Shown here piece by piece: positions 43,224 through 53,008 of a DNA stretch of 64,000 nucleotides. Under the pieces are notes generated by a model, which worked only from the letters and a program-made list of their open reading frames with translations, did not search any database and had not been told where the DNA came from. The position numbers were made by a program, and so were the translations under genes. Each line of letters begins with the position of its first letter. Position 1 is the stretch's first letter. The stretch is from Chlorobiota bacterium. Lineage in GTDB: Bacteria > Bacteroidota > Ignavibacteria > OLB7. The stretch is taken from assembly GCA_028287785.1 (NCBI GenBank), contig JAQBOZ010000005.1, forward strand, positions 1-64,000, in the 5' to 3' direction.

Positions 43224-44441
43224 TGAACCTCCCCCGCTATGGGGGAGCCCCAGATAAGGGTCTATTTTAGACCCAAGGAGATCGACATGGCAGAACAACG
43301 CAGGGTCTTTACCAAGGAATTCGAGCTGGAAGCCATCTGCCTGAGCAACGAGTCGGGCAAACAGATCAATCGGGTAGCGGCCGAGCTTGGCGTACCGCGC
43401 AGCACGTTAACCCAGTGGTGTGCCGAGGCGGCAGCTGAAGTGACTGAGGCCTTTCGCGGCAACGGCAAGCGCACTGGAACGCATCCGTCAATTGGAGCGT
43501 GAAGTTGAGCGATTGAAGCAGGAGCGAGCGGTTTTAAAAAAAGTTCTGGGCATTGTCACACAACCATAGCCGAACGGTATCAGCAGATTGCGAGGCTGGA
43601 TCGACAGTCGCCAGGCCTCTTCTCGGTTGCGGTGATGGCCTGGGCATTGGGTGTCTCCGAGAGCGGATACTATGGCTTCAGAAAGTGGGCATCCTCCAAG
43701 CGATCCAAGAGCGATCGTCGGCTTGTCGAGACAATCCGGCAGCCGCATACGGCGAGTCGCTAGACCTACGGCTCGCCGAGCATCCATCAGCAGCTTCGGC
43801 TGTCGGGCATGGCCATCGAACGCAAGCGGGTCGAGCGATTGATGCGGGAGAACCGGATCGTCGGGCTGATGCCGAAACGACGACGTGTGGTGACAACCGA
43901 CTCGCGGCACGGGCATCCGATCACCGACAACGTGCTGGATCAGGACTTCACCGCTGCCAGCGCCAACCGGAAATGGGTCAACGATATAACGTACATCGCG
44001 ACCAGCGAAGGCTGGCTGTATCTGGCGAGCGTCATCGATCTGTTCAGTCGCCGCGGCGTCGGCTGGTCGATGAGCGATCGGGTCGATCAGCATCTGACAC
44101 TCAACGCCCTGCGGATGGCCGTCGAGCGGCGGCAACCGGCCGACGGACTTCTGCATCACTCCGATCGCGGCAGCCAGTACTGCACGACAGCATATCAGCA
44201 GATGCTCGCAGACTGGCGGATGATCCCGAGCATGAGCCGCAAGGGCAACTGCTGGAACAACGCGGTGATCAAATCGTGGCACCGCACCCTGAAGGTGGAA
44301 GTGGTCTATCGCCAGCGGTATCGCAGCCGTTCGGAGGCGCGTGCCAGCACTCGACATTGGGGTATCTCAGCCCCGACCAATTTGGACGTCAGTACGCTGC
44401 TGACTCGTAACTCACCGCTCTACAAAAGCGGGGGAACTTCA
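43224..44441 (+). mobile_element. Decayed IS3-family element
   Basis: About 1.2 kb between imperfect inverted ends: left TGAACCTCCCCCGCT, right end (complement) TGAAGTTCCCCCGCT. It carries broken orfA and orfB. No clear target duplication is visible. Confidence 0.75.
43287..44410 (+). pseudogene. Broken IS3 OrfA/OrfB
   Basis: OrfA starts MAEQRRVFTKEFELEAIC, then loses frame near 43470; the downstream coiled-coil part (LERIRQLEREVERLKQERAV) is in another frame. OrfB is spread over at least two frames: an early part near 43560-43740, the DDE core at 43809 onward (WVNDITYIATSEG, HHSDRGSQYCTTAY) and the end (STLGYLSPDQFGRQYAADS) again shifted, to 44410. Multiple frameshifts make it inactive. Confidence 0.8.
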
Positions 44442-44454
44442 GAAGATCACTATG

Positions 44455-44625
44455 TGGCAGCCGTCATCGGTGCATCATGGGCATGCCGTGGAGATGCTGG
44501 GTCATCGGAACGAGGTTCTTGCCGAGGCATACCGACGGTATCCGGAGCGATTTGTCAAGGGGTTGCCGACGGCGGGAGTGATACCGTCGGCGGTGTGGAT
44601 CAACAAGCCGTCAGCGATCTTGTAG
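44455..44625 (+). pseudogene. IS3 OrfB C-terminal remnant
   Basis: A 57-codon frame without a start: HHGHAVEMLGHRNEVLAEAY followed by RRYPERFVKGLPTAGVIPS and AVWINKP. The RYPERFV...P..VWINKP block is the typical C-terminus of another IS3-group transposase. It abuts the decayed element at 43224-44441. Confidence 0.6.
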
Positions 44626-44740
44626 CGGCTAGCGCTGAGAGTCTCAATTGATCACAACTGGTGTCGCATTTTTATTGGCAGGTTCCGAAGGTTGATGCGG
44701 GTGGCGCGAGCGCTACCGAACCCGGCGGAAGGCATCGCAA

Positions 44741-44888
44741 AGCATCTTCGAGTACATCGAGGCGTTGTACAATCGCCAGCGACTCCACTCATCGCTCGGC
44801 TACCGGGCCCCCGAGGATACCGAGCTTCGACACTGTGCTAAACTCTTTATCGGGGGAAGATCAGTGTTGCCGAGGCGATCACGATGAT
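44741..44888 (+). pseudogene. Third IS3 transposase remnant
   Basis: Frame without start containing IFEYIEALYNRQRLHSSLGY then RAPEDTE, the conserved C-terminal block of IS3 OrfB. No IS ends are assigned. Confidence 0.6.
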
Positions 44889-45045
44889 CGAAGAGTATCC
44901 TCAGAGTTATGGCCACACAGCACGTTGAGAACGTGCCACCGGCGTGCTTTCCAAGCGGATCGCGGCTCGTCAACTCATCCATTCTCCCATTGATTTTGAT
45001 ACATCATCAGAAGGGCTGGTCAGCTCCGGACTTATGACTTGCTGT

Positions 45046-48000
45046 TCATCCAAAATCTGTCGCTTCCTGTTCCCGTTCCTCTCGCCGAGCTTCTGCTTCG
45101 AAGGACTTAGCAATTCCGCTAAGCACTTCACCAGTTCGTGGATACTTGGTTCGGACCGATTTCTCATACTCTCGGAACTTCTTAGCTATCGCGTGCTCCT
45201 GATGACCGTTAGCTCCTTTGGAGTGGATGCCCCGGCTATTCAATACTCCAATCACGATCCCATCGTGAAACCGATCGTCTTCAATGGATTCGATCAGATC
45301 ACGAACAGAGGAACACGGCCAAGTTCCATCTTCACCGTGCGGAGAGTGTGAGAGTACTTTCCCAAACTCCGTATAGAATGGCCCCTCTCGGCCCGCTTCA
45401 GCTGCGAGTTCATGAGCATGCCTATACCATTCAAAGAGGATCATGCGATCAACAGTACCCGACGGGAACACGATATCTCCCTCTTTCACCTCTGTTGGCC
45501 GTCTGATGTCCCTTGCGCCTGGAACTCTATCCAATGAATGCAAGACGTGATAGGCCTGAGTAGCAAGCGCAACTGCATTTTGGCTGGCCTCGGCATTCTC
45601 ATTGCCATCTGCATGATAGAGGTACTTTATCATATCCACAAACAACTCTGGATCACTGGCAAGCGTCTTGTAAAGAGCTTGTGAGCCGTATTCGCCATGT
45701 TCCAGCGCAGAGAACCATATCCACTCCAATCGTGCGAGTGTCTTTGTCGCGACTCGTCTCTGGCGCAATATCTCCAGCACGTGGTCGATATGATATCCCA
45801 AGCCTGAACTCGGCGGGAAGGGCTCCTCATCAGTAGAGTAACGTACTGTGTCCTGTAATACCTGGATCACAAGTTTCGTAGGCACTGGCAATTCCGACCG
45901 CCCATGCTTTTTCTGATTTGGGTCACCAATATATAGACACATAAGGTCCACTGCACGCCAGTAACGTCCAGCTCGCATGAGTCCGCGCATAGCTGGCTCC
46001 AAATCCCTAACTCTATCCTCAACACGCCACAGTGGAACCCATGACCAATACAGATTTGAAACATTCGGTGCTTGCGACTCGACAAGATCCCAAGTCGATG
46101 TTTGCATTGGGAGACCTATCGCCAAGTTAGCAATGACAGTGGGTGATGCCCATTGCCCAAGCTGTACGATTGCCTTCTTCTCCCATCCAGCTCGCGCGCT
46201 TCGGCTTTTCCAACCAACGTATCCATACCCCATGAGCAATCGGGAAGGTGCTCGGCCTTGTTTAGGAGTCAGGGCAAGTGTTTCACTGAGAACTATTAGT
46301 TCTTCCGATTTCTTCAATTTGAGCAATGCCATCGCTGCGCCAACAGATCCAGGTGCGGGAACAGAATCGGCGAATTTCAATACACCATCACTTCCAGCAA
46401 CCTCATAGATTTCGCGAATCGCACTTGCCCGTTCCTGCTGAAGCCACTTGATACGCTCATCATAACTCAGCTCATACTCTCCCGGTATTGTAGGCCAATC
46501 ATGAAAGAGCCACTCATGACGCATCATTGGATCATCAGGATCAAGGCTCTTCAGGAGCAGCTCAAAATTTTCAAGATCCTCGTTTGGCATTACCCATGCT
46601 GCATCAGGTAGATTCCGATGATTGAGGATTAACTTGCGTATCTTATCTGCGATCTCCTTTCGGTCGCTATCGCTAAAGTCGCTTGGGATAGCTTCCTTCA
46701 GTTTGTCGATAATCATTGTGGCCCAATGAAGACCATGTTGACGAATCGTTGTGTATGAACCAATCAGGTCTCCCCATCGGGAGCCTAAATGGCCTACAAG
46801 GCCTAAGATCCGTGTAAGTATCCCGGTGACAGACTCCTCATAATCGCCTCGGGTCGTAGTCACTTCATCCTTCTCTTTCCACGATCGTAGCTCCGGTTCA
46901 TGTAAAGATGAAGCTATCGTGGTACCCCCAGGTAATAGAGACATCAGTAATGTCCATGCAATATTCGGGTGGCGGTCGATAAGCACATCCAGTACCTCCA
47001 GCCGCACTGCAACGGTCGCGGAAGTCGCTGGATACCACGGAAGGAAAATTGCTGTAAGGACATCAATTGGACGTCCTCGGTAATTGCTGCTTGGATTAGG
47101 ATCATGTTCGGCAAGGCTGCCCAATAGCAACACTACCCTGCTCAACCATTCTTCTGACCACGCTAAGGAGGCAAGGGCCCAACCTACCTCAATGAAGCCA
47201 TACATCCCGAAGATAGTCGCTCCCTCAAAGAGCTGACCAACATCAGCTCCGATATTAAGGAACCGCCGTAAAGATGTTATGAATACTTCTGGGGCTGCTT
47301 CTGCAAGTGATGGTAGAAACGTCTTGAGTGAAAGCCATGTTTCAGCTCGCTCGGCTCTCTCTCCATCGAGTAAGGATCTTACAATATCATTGACTACGCG
47401 AGGGCCATGGAAATTTGTACGATGTTCACCCTGTACTGCCAAGTACAAGAGGGATTTCACCAACCCCATTTGAAGAAGAGAGGAATATGGATGCGTCTTC
47501 CCATGAATTGCGGCCATCCATCGATCTCCCACTGGCAAATCGAGCGCGGGATCGCGAGTGCCAAGAACCTTAATGCAAACTGAGGTGAATCGGTCTATCA
47601 CAGACTGCGTTATGCCACTTGAGAGAGAAGTAAATGCGAATGGCCATGCGACCCAATCCCATATGGTTTGTCGATTGAAGAGAGGTCCATAGGGCCTCTT
47701 CAAGCGAGTACAGAACTGTTCAATTTCGTCATAAGAACGCTGGCAGAGAGCTTCGATTATTGAACGATCTCCTTCCATCTGCGAATTCCATTGACCAGCT
47801 AAGAGGATTGGCACTAAACCAGCCATCACTTCACCTCGCGCCCAATCAGGTGGACCATCCGAACGTGTTGCGACCATCATAAGCGTGGCCTCTAAGCTTC
47901 CCTTACTCTCACGCGCAATGTTATATGCTTTTCGCTTGGACCCAAGAAGAGAAGCAATCTCCTTCCCTATAACAGAAGACTGAAGAGGAGCAAGCCGAAT

Positions 48001-49017
48001 CGTTGTGCTTGCTTCGCTCTGAGCATCCGACCCGATAGGGTAAATGCAATGGACCATAGGAGAGTTGATAGCTTCGGCTCTGTGTATCACCGAGGGAGTC
48101 AACGCGACGACGATGTGCCGCACCTGTAGTGCACCTAGGAAGTCCAAGGCATCGGGATCGTCGATAAATAAGGTCCGAGCCGCTATAGACTCGCGGTCAT
48201 TACGATCCATTGATTTGATCACCGCAGCTATAAATGCCGCGCCTTCAGTTGGCGATTCGCCTTGTATCCTGATTATGCGTTCGTCATCTGTTAGCCACTC
48301 CTGCACCTGCTGTATTGCGCCCTGCCTTTCACCGAGGATCAACCGTGTAGGGAATTCAATACCATAGACTGCTCTGATCTTTTCTGCGAGATACCGGTCA
48401 ATGTCATACATCCCCTTGACGGGAACGCCAAACTCGGCGGCGAGCCAACGAGCAACGGCTGGAGCTTTGAGCAACCACGTATCAAGGTCGGTGGCATCCC
48501 AAGTCTCGACAGATTTCCATTTGCGTTCGCGCCGCTTTTCTTTCATCCACGTCGCTTTTGCGGCCCAATCATGCGGCGTAACGAATGCGAACGTCGATGT
48601 GGAACGTAATTCCTTATTGGGGTCATTCTCGTTATCTGGAGGCTGTGTGCGCTTTGTAGCGGATGACCTTTTTGCAGAAGACTTCTTCGCAGAAGACTGC
48701 GTGCGTTTCTTCGCGAGGGACCCGGTGCGCTTTGTATAGTCCTTTTCGGCTTTCTGCTTCGCACTCCGCTCCGTCCCCATTTCCCATACGGACCTTCCTG
48801 CCGGTACATATAAGGTACCCCGCCGGACCTCTACTACGCCATCGTATCCAGGCTGGGTGATTTGGTCACGCGATGGGATACGTAGCTCAATGAGATCGTC
48901 AGGCGGTACGGTGGCAAGAATAAGTAAACGAATGAGTTCGGGAAGCAGCCCTTGAGTTCGCAGTTCCTTTGGATCGAACCAACTATTGAGTTGTGTGGCA
49001 GTAACGATCGATCGCAT
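45046..49017 (-). CDS. Large defence-type protein with nuclease-like N-terminus and degenerate P-loop
   Basis: 1323 aa. The N-terminal 200 residues (DQITQPGYDGVVEV, VPAGRSVWEMGT, KAEKDYTKRT, STFAFVTPHDWAAK, DATDLDTWLLKAPAVARWL) are typical of large island-borne proteins whose N-domain is thought to be related to PD-(D/E)XK nucleases; the catalytic residues cannot be fixed here. A Lys/Ser/Thr-rich insert (about 100-130) splits this domain. After about residue 225 (RLILGERQGAIQQVQEWL) comes a P-loop-like segment IRIQGESPTEGAAFIAAV without the Walker lysine, then a long helical region. No HsdR exists, so this is the only candidate nuclease for the HsdM/HsdS pair upstream. A gap of 279 bp separates it from hsdM. 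Confidence 0.65.
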   Translation of the reverse strand: MRSIVTATQLNSWFDPKELRTQGLLPELIRLLILATVPPDDLIELRIPSRDQITQPGYDGVVEVRRGTLYVPAGRSVWEMGTERSAKQKAEKDYTKRTGSLAKKRTQSSAKKSSAKRSSATKRTQPPDNENDPNKELRSTSTFAFVTPHDWAAKATWMKEKRRERKWKSVETWDATDLDTWLLKAPAVARWLAAEFGVPVKGMYDIDRYLAEKIRAVYGIEFPTRLILGERQGAIQQVQEWLTDDERIIRIQGESPTEGAAFIAAVIKSMDRNDRESIAARTLFIDDPDALDFLGALQVRHIVVALTPSVIHRAEAINSPMVHCIYPIGSDAQSEASTTIRLAPLQSSVIGKEIASLLGSKRKAYNIARESKGSLEATLMMVATRSDGPPDWARGEVMAGLVPILLAGQWNSQMEGDRSIIEALCQRSYDEIEQFCTRLKRPYGPLFNRQTIWDWVAWPFAFTSLSSGITQSVIDRFTSVCIKVLGTRDPALDLPVGDRWMAAIHGKTHPYSSLLQMGLVKSLLYLAVQGEHRTNFHGPRVVNDIVRSLLDGERAERAETWLSLKTFLPSLAEAAPEVFITSLRRFLNIGADVGQLFEGATIFGMYGFIEVGWALASLAWSEEWLSRVVLLLGSLAEHDPNPSSNYRGRPIDVLTAIFLPWYPATSATVAVRLEVLDVLIDRHPNIAWTLLMSLLPGGTTIASSLHEPELRSWKEKDEVTTTRGDYEESVTGILTRILGLVGHLGSRWGDLIGSYTTIRQHGLHWATMIIDKLKEAIPSDFSDSDRKEIADKIRKLILNHRNLPDAAWVMPNEDLENFELLLKSLDPDDPMMRHEWLFHDWPTIPGEYELSYDERIKWLQQERASAIREIYEVAGSDGVLKFADSVPAPGSVGAAMALLKLKKSEELIVLSETLALTPKQGRAPSRLLMGYGYVGWKSRSARAGWEKKAIVQLGQWASPTVIANLAIGLPMQTSTWDLVESQAPNVSNLYWSWVPLWRVEDRVRDLEPAMRGLMRAGRYWRAVDLMCLYIGDPNQKKHGRSELPVPTKLVIQVLQDTVRYSTDEEPFPPSSGLGYHIDHVLEILRQRRVATKTLARLEWIWFSALEHGEYGSQALYKTLASDPELFVDMIKYLYHADGNENAEASQNAVALATQAYHVLHSLDRVPGARDIRRPTEVKEGDIVFPSGTVDRMILFEWYRHAHELAAEAGREGPFYTEFGKVLSHSPHGEDGTWPCSSVRDLIESIEDDRFHDGIVIGVLNSRGIHSKGANGHQEHAIAKKFREYEKSVRTKYPRTGEVLSGIAKSFEAEARREEREQEATDFG

Positions 49018-49296
49018 AGAAGATTCCTGAGTTACGAAGAATGGAGAGCTACATGAGGCAGTTCCGGATCGAAGAGGGCAAAAACTACAAGTACGGACGA
49101 GGCGAGTTTGCCCCGAAATAGTGGATGCTGTAGATCCTAGGCCGTGTCTGACGCCCTAAATTGGATCGTCTATACAGGACGATGAATGAACAGGAGCAGA
49201 TACGACCTGGCAGTCTCAACCGTGCATGCGAAAAGCACCACTCAGGTACGTCAAATCGATTATTGCCGACTATATGCAGTTACCGCCAAGTGCTAT
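49018..49296. other. Gap between hsdM and the 1323-aa gene
   Basis: A long gap for an otherwise tightly packed gene set. A 26-codon plus-strand frame (MESYMRQFRIEEGKNYKYGR) and sequence that could be IS debris are present, but nothing firm. Confidence 0.4.
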
Positions 49297-50799
49297 TCAA
49301 AGGCTGAGCTTACCTAAGTGTTGTTGCATCTCGGCCCGAACGCATTGCAGCTCCCTTTCAATTGACTCAATTTCCCGCTCTATTGTTATAGCATCAATTT
49401 CCTGCTCGTCCTCAAAGACGTTCACATAACGCGAAACATTTAGATTATATTCATTGTCCCAAATCTCCTGAAGGGTAACATTACGGCTGTATTTCTTTAA
49501 ACTTAACCTCTCTCGGAATGTTTTAACAATCTTCTCTATATGAGACTCGGCAAGCTTGTTTTGATACTTTCCTTGTTCAAACTCTTTGCTGGCATTAATA
49601 AAAAGTACATCGTTCGTCTTTTTACCTTTATCAAAAATCAGAATCACTGCCGGGATACCAGCCTCATAGAAAAGTCTTTCCGGCAATCCAATAACAGCAT
49701 CAAGAAGATTTTCATCCACAAGATTCCTGCGGATAAGTCCTTCCGACCCACCACGGAATAATGCTCCATGCGGAACAATAACACCAACCCGTCCGTGCCC
49801 TGGCTCGGCAATCTCAATCATGTGACTGATAAAAGCGAAATCCGGCTTCGACTTCGGAGAAATCCCCCGATGGAAGCGCTGATATTGGTCCTCAGATGCC
49901 CGATCAGCTCCCCAGCTATTCGACGAAAAGGAAGGCCTAGCTACTACGATGTCGAATTGCATCAACTGGTTATTCCTAACTAGCTTTGGGTCGTTCAGCG
50001 TATCGCCATACTCAATACGAGCTGAGCTTATACCATGTACGAACATATTTATCTTACAGAGCGCCCACGTGCTTCGATTACTTTCTTGGCCATAGATTTT
50101 AAAGTTACAGTCGCCGATCTCCGATGCCACTGCGATCGCGAGCGACCCGGAGCCGATTACCGGGTCGCAGATTTGATTGCCCGGTCCAGGGTTAAGTAAC
50201 TTGCCTAGAAGTCTGCCCACTTCAGTCGGGGTATAGAACTCATCTCCTTTCTTACCTGCATTACTCGCGAATCTCTCGACTATCTGCGTATAAGCGTTAC
50301 TAATGAGACACTTACTATCAATGGAGGATGGAGGGAAGTTGAATTTTAGGGCACCTAATTCCTCTATCAGCGCTTTCAGCATGTTATTTCGATCTTTTTT
50401 TAGCCCCGAGTTGGTTCCTTTGCTGAAGTCAATATCGCGAAACACCCCTTCCAATTCAGGTTTATTTGCCTCTTCGACCACTTGCAGTGCTTTATTTATC
50501 CTAACACCGATATCCGGCTCATCTTTCTGTCCGACAATATAATCGAATGCCCCCTGTTCAGGCAGCACAAATCGCCTCATCGGCATATTATTCTGCATGA
50601 TGTTCAGATCATCTCCAGATCCCAGTTGACGCATTTGACACTGCTCCTTCCAAGCGTCGTTGAGATACTTAAGAAAGAGAATCGCTAGGATATAATCCTT
50701 GTATTTGAAAGGTTCCCACACATTGCGCGAAGTCTCGATTACCTTCCAAAGAATATCGTTCATCAGTTGCTGGTTAGAGTTCTCATTTTCTAGTTTCAT
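49297..50799 (-). CDS. hsdM: HsdM-like protein with lost catalytic motif
   Basis: 500 aa. The N-terminal HsdM_N domain is normal (NDILWKVIETSRNVWEPFKY, LFLKYLNDAWK). SAM-binding motif I is largely kept (ICDPVIGSGSLAIAVA, D212). Motif IV, normally NPPF/Y in N6-adenine methylases, reads DIVVARPSFSSNSWG: Asn is replaced by Arg288 and the second Pro by Ser290. The flanking VVA and F.SN.WG are conserved, so this is substitution, not a misread frame. Methyl transfer is therefore unlikely; SAM or DNA binding may remain. It follows hsdS by 12 bp. The gene is clearly more AT-rich than the chromosome. Confidence 0.85.
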   Translation of the reverse strand: MKLENENSNQQLMNDILWKVIETSRNVWEPFKYKDYILAILFLKYLNDAWKEQCQMRQLGSGDDLNIMQNNMPMRRFVLPEQGAFDYIVGQKDEPDIGVRINKALQVVEEANKPELEGVFRDIDFSKGTNSGLKKDRNNMLKALIEELGALKFNFPPSSIDSKCLISNAYTQIVERFASNAGKKGDEFYTPTEVGRLLGKLLNPGPGNQICDPVIGSGSLAIAVASEIGDCNFKIYGQESNRSTWALCKINMFVHGISSARIEYGDTLNDPKLVRNNQLMQFDIVVARPSFSSNSWGADRASEDQYQRFHRGISPKSKPDFAFISHMIEIAEPGHGRVGVIVPHGALFRGGSEGLIRRNLVDENLLDAVIGLPERLFYEAGIPAVILIFDKGKKTNDVLFINASKEFEQGKYQNKLAESHIEKIVKTFRERLSLKKYSRNVTLQEIWDNEYNLNVSRYVNVFEDEQEIDAITIEREIESIERELQCVRAEMQQHLGKLSL

Positions 50800-50811
50800 T
50801 ATCGTATTTAA

Positions 50812-51462
50812 TTACCGCAACTGGTTAAGTAAAAGCACTTCAAGCAGCTGTGCCCGTTTCTTGGCAAGCTCTTCCATGAGATGGCGCTCTCTGTTCAAGA
50901 GCTGGCTAATTCTCACGATATGTCGCTGAATCACTATCGGCGGCAATGGCAACATCAAGCCACTTACAGTTTCAGTTGTAATTATCGGAACTGTAGAACT
51001 CAATTGATGCCGTTGAAAATAATTTCTAGCAGTAGATTGATTGATATACCATGAGAGATATTCAGGCAGCACACGGCTCTGATTTACTCGCAACACCATA
51101 AAATAGTTAGCAGCAACAGTTCTAGGCATCTGGCCCTTTATAACTGCCGCCAAGTTATTTGTTCCACGCGCCATGATCAACACATCACCATCACCAATTA
51201 AGTGACCTACTTTCGGCCGGATTCCGGATACATGGGTAAGCACGTCACGGCGAATGCCCCCTCCAGCCACAATATCTCGCATCTGTACTACTCCCCATGT
51301 TCCTTCCGGATCATGCTGAATCTTCCCCCGGAATGGATAACCAGAGCGGATAATTGCTAATTCACCAAGTGGAGCCGATTCGATGCCGTCAGGACGAGAT
51401 GGTATAGAATGATGTTCAAAGGGTCCGGAGCCCTCCAGATGCTGGATCGAATTGTTTCTCAT
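50812..51462 (-). CDS. hsdS: HsdS-like specificity subunit, single TRD
   Basis: 216 aa, half the usual length of about 400. One target-recognition domain (APLGELAIIRSGYPFRGKIQ, VVQMRDIV, YFMVLRVNQSRVLPEYLSWY, LMLPLPPIVIQRHIV) followed by one long coiled coil (SQLLNRERHLMEELAKKRAQ). A half-S subunit must dimerise to make a complete DNA-recognition unit, as in some split type I systems. The start overlaps the TPR gene by 47 bp; no later start is obvious. Confidence 0.82.
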   Translation of the reverse strand: MRNNSIQHLEGSGPFEHHSIPSRPDGIESAPLGELAIIRSGYPFRGKIQHDPEGTWGVVQMRDIVAGGGIRRDVLTHVSGIRPKVGHLIGDGDVLIMARGTNNLAAVIKGQMPRTVAANYFMVLRVNQSRVLPEYLSWYINQSTARNYFQRHQLSSTVPIITTETVSGLMLPLPPIVIQRHIVRISQLLNRERHLMEELAKKRAQLLEVLLLNQLR

Positions 51463-53008
51463 ATCGTTGTTTATCTTCTAAAAGTCTGTCGCACAGCACT
51501 CCCTTTTCCGGCCGCTCGATCAAGTCCATACGTTTGATCGCCATATCAAGCGAAGCCTGGCTTGTAAGAGCACGAACTCGGATATCTTCCGAGGCCATAC
51601 AAATAGCCGCAATTGCCTCAATGTCTTTCAGTCCATGCGCATGGGCGAACTCAATCGCCTTGATATAGGCTTCGCGTCCTTCTTTAGTAGATCCCTGCCT
51701 ATATAGTAGCAATCCGCTGGTCGCGATCAGCACTGCAGTCGTCTCTTTTTGCGGCGCAGGCCTAATCATTGCTCGATGTAACATTATCTCAGCTTCTCTC
51801 AGCCGCCCAATATGTGCAAGCGCAACGGCTCTATTATTAAGCAACATATGATCGTGTGGATTTGCATATAACCCGTACCGAGCAATAGCCTCACTTAACT
51901 CATATTCCTGCAAGATCAAGCCAGAAACGTAGGATCCCAATACTGCTGGACGACTAGAGAATGGTTGATCAATTAGCCAATTGCTTGACTCCTCAACAGT
52001 TCCATTCCAGTCCCCTTCACTTCGGGCTTGTGTGGCTTTCGCCTCGTACAGCCTGGGGATATCAAAGTCCCATGGGTTTACATCCAGATCACTATCCCGG
52101 TTCGCGACCCATAAAGCCTGAGCGACAGTGTTTTCCGTTGGCGTCTCCAGGCTCTCTCGCAGTAATTTCCTAGCCTTTCGGTGTTTCCCCGCTTCAAACT
52201 CAAGCTTAGCTAGTGCAGCTCGTAATTCCGAAAGATGCCGTGGCGAGAACTTGCCGCTATCAATTAGCTGGCGCGCATTCCGCACTAGCCGCGAGGAACG
52301 ATTTAACGCGTTGGCCAAAGCGATCTCCGCCGACATAAGCCATGGATCTCGGTATAGAGACCGAGCGCTTTTCAGGAGACTATGCGCCTTTTCTAGATTA
52401 TCCTGATGAACATACATCCGCGCGGCTGAGCGGAGTACAAGCCGGTTATCTGGCGCCAAGTTAATTGCGCAAAACATATATTGTTCTGCCTTCACGGAGT
52501 AGCCAAGAATTGAATACTCGTGTGCCATATCCAGATAGAGCATTGCATTCCGGGGTTCTCGAAGTAACCGTTTACGCAGCCACTGGATACGTACTCTAGC
52601 CATGTTGAAAGGTGCAACTACCTTAGTCTCGATATTGCTACTATCTAGGTTCCCTGTAGAGCTTGGGGGCACCTTGGTAGAGTCTTCAGTCTGTTCTATG
52701 CCTATAATCCGTTGTGCTAGAGATCGAGAAGACACTGCACCAACAGGTGCCTCCCGGAGGATATAATGCGCTGGCTCACGTGCGAGGTCGACATTGCCTA
52801 AGGCAAAGGCTGCCCCCATAAGATCGGTAGCATATGGAAGAGCTTTGTGGTCATTCCAGGCCGATACTAAGTCCTCTAGACCCTTTTCGTCAATGGTAAC
52901 CATCGCCGATGACTGCCCCATGTCAAGCTCGCCCGTAGTTGCAGCAATATCAACCGGGCGCCATCGCGGAATCACATTGCGATCTTTATCCAGAAGGTCA
53001 TCACGCAT
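51416..53008 (-). CDS. TPR scaffold protein
   Basis: 530 aa. The first 130 residues are of mixed structure with no known domain. From about 135 on TPR/alpha-solenoid repeats are visible (YLDMAHEYSILGYSVKAEQY, SAARMYVHQDNLEKAHSLLK, ALAHIGRLREAEIMLHRAMI). It overlaps the kinase stop by 8 bp and the HsdS start by 47 bp, so the three are translationally coupled. A bridge between kinase and the HsdMS complex is the likeliest role, by inference. Confidence 0.75.
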   Translation of the reverse strand: MRDDLLDKDRNVIPRWRPVDIAATTGELDMGQSSAMVTIDEKGLEDLVSAWNDHKALPYATDLMGAAFALGNVDLAREPAHYILREAPVGAVSSRSLAQRIIGIEQTEDSTKVPPSSTGNLDSSNIETKVVAPFNMARVRIQWLRKRLLREPRNAMLYLDMAHEYSILGYSVKAEQYMFCAINLAPDNRLVLRSAARMYVHQDNLEKAHSLLKSARSLYRDPWLMSAEIALANALNRSSRLVRNARQLIDSGKFSPRHLSELRAALAKLEFEAGKHRKARKLLRESLETPTENTVAQALWVANRDSDLDVNPWDFDIPRLYEAKATQARSEGDWNGTVEESSNWLIDQPFSSRPAVLGSYVSGLILQEYELSEAIARYGLYANPHDHMLLNNRAVALAHIGRLREAEIMLHRAMIRPAPQKETTAVLIATSGLLLYRQGSTKEGREAYIKAIEFAHAHGLKDIEAIAAICMASEDIRVRALTSQASLDMAIKRMDLIERPEKGVLCDRLLEDKQRYEKQFDPASGGLRTL

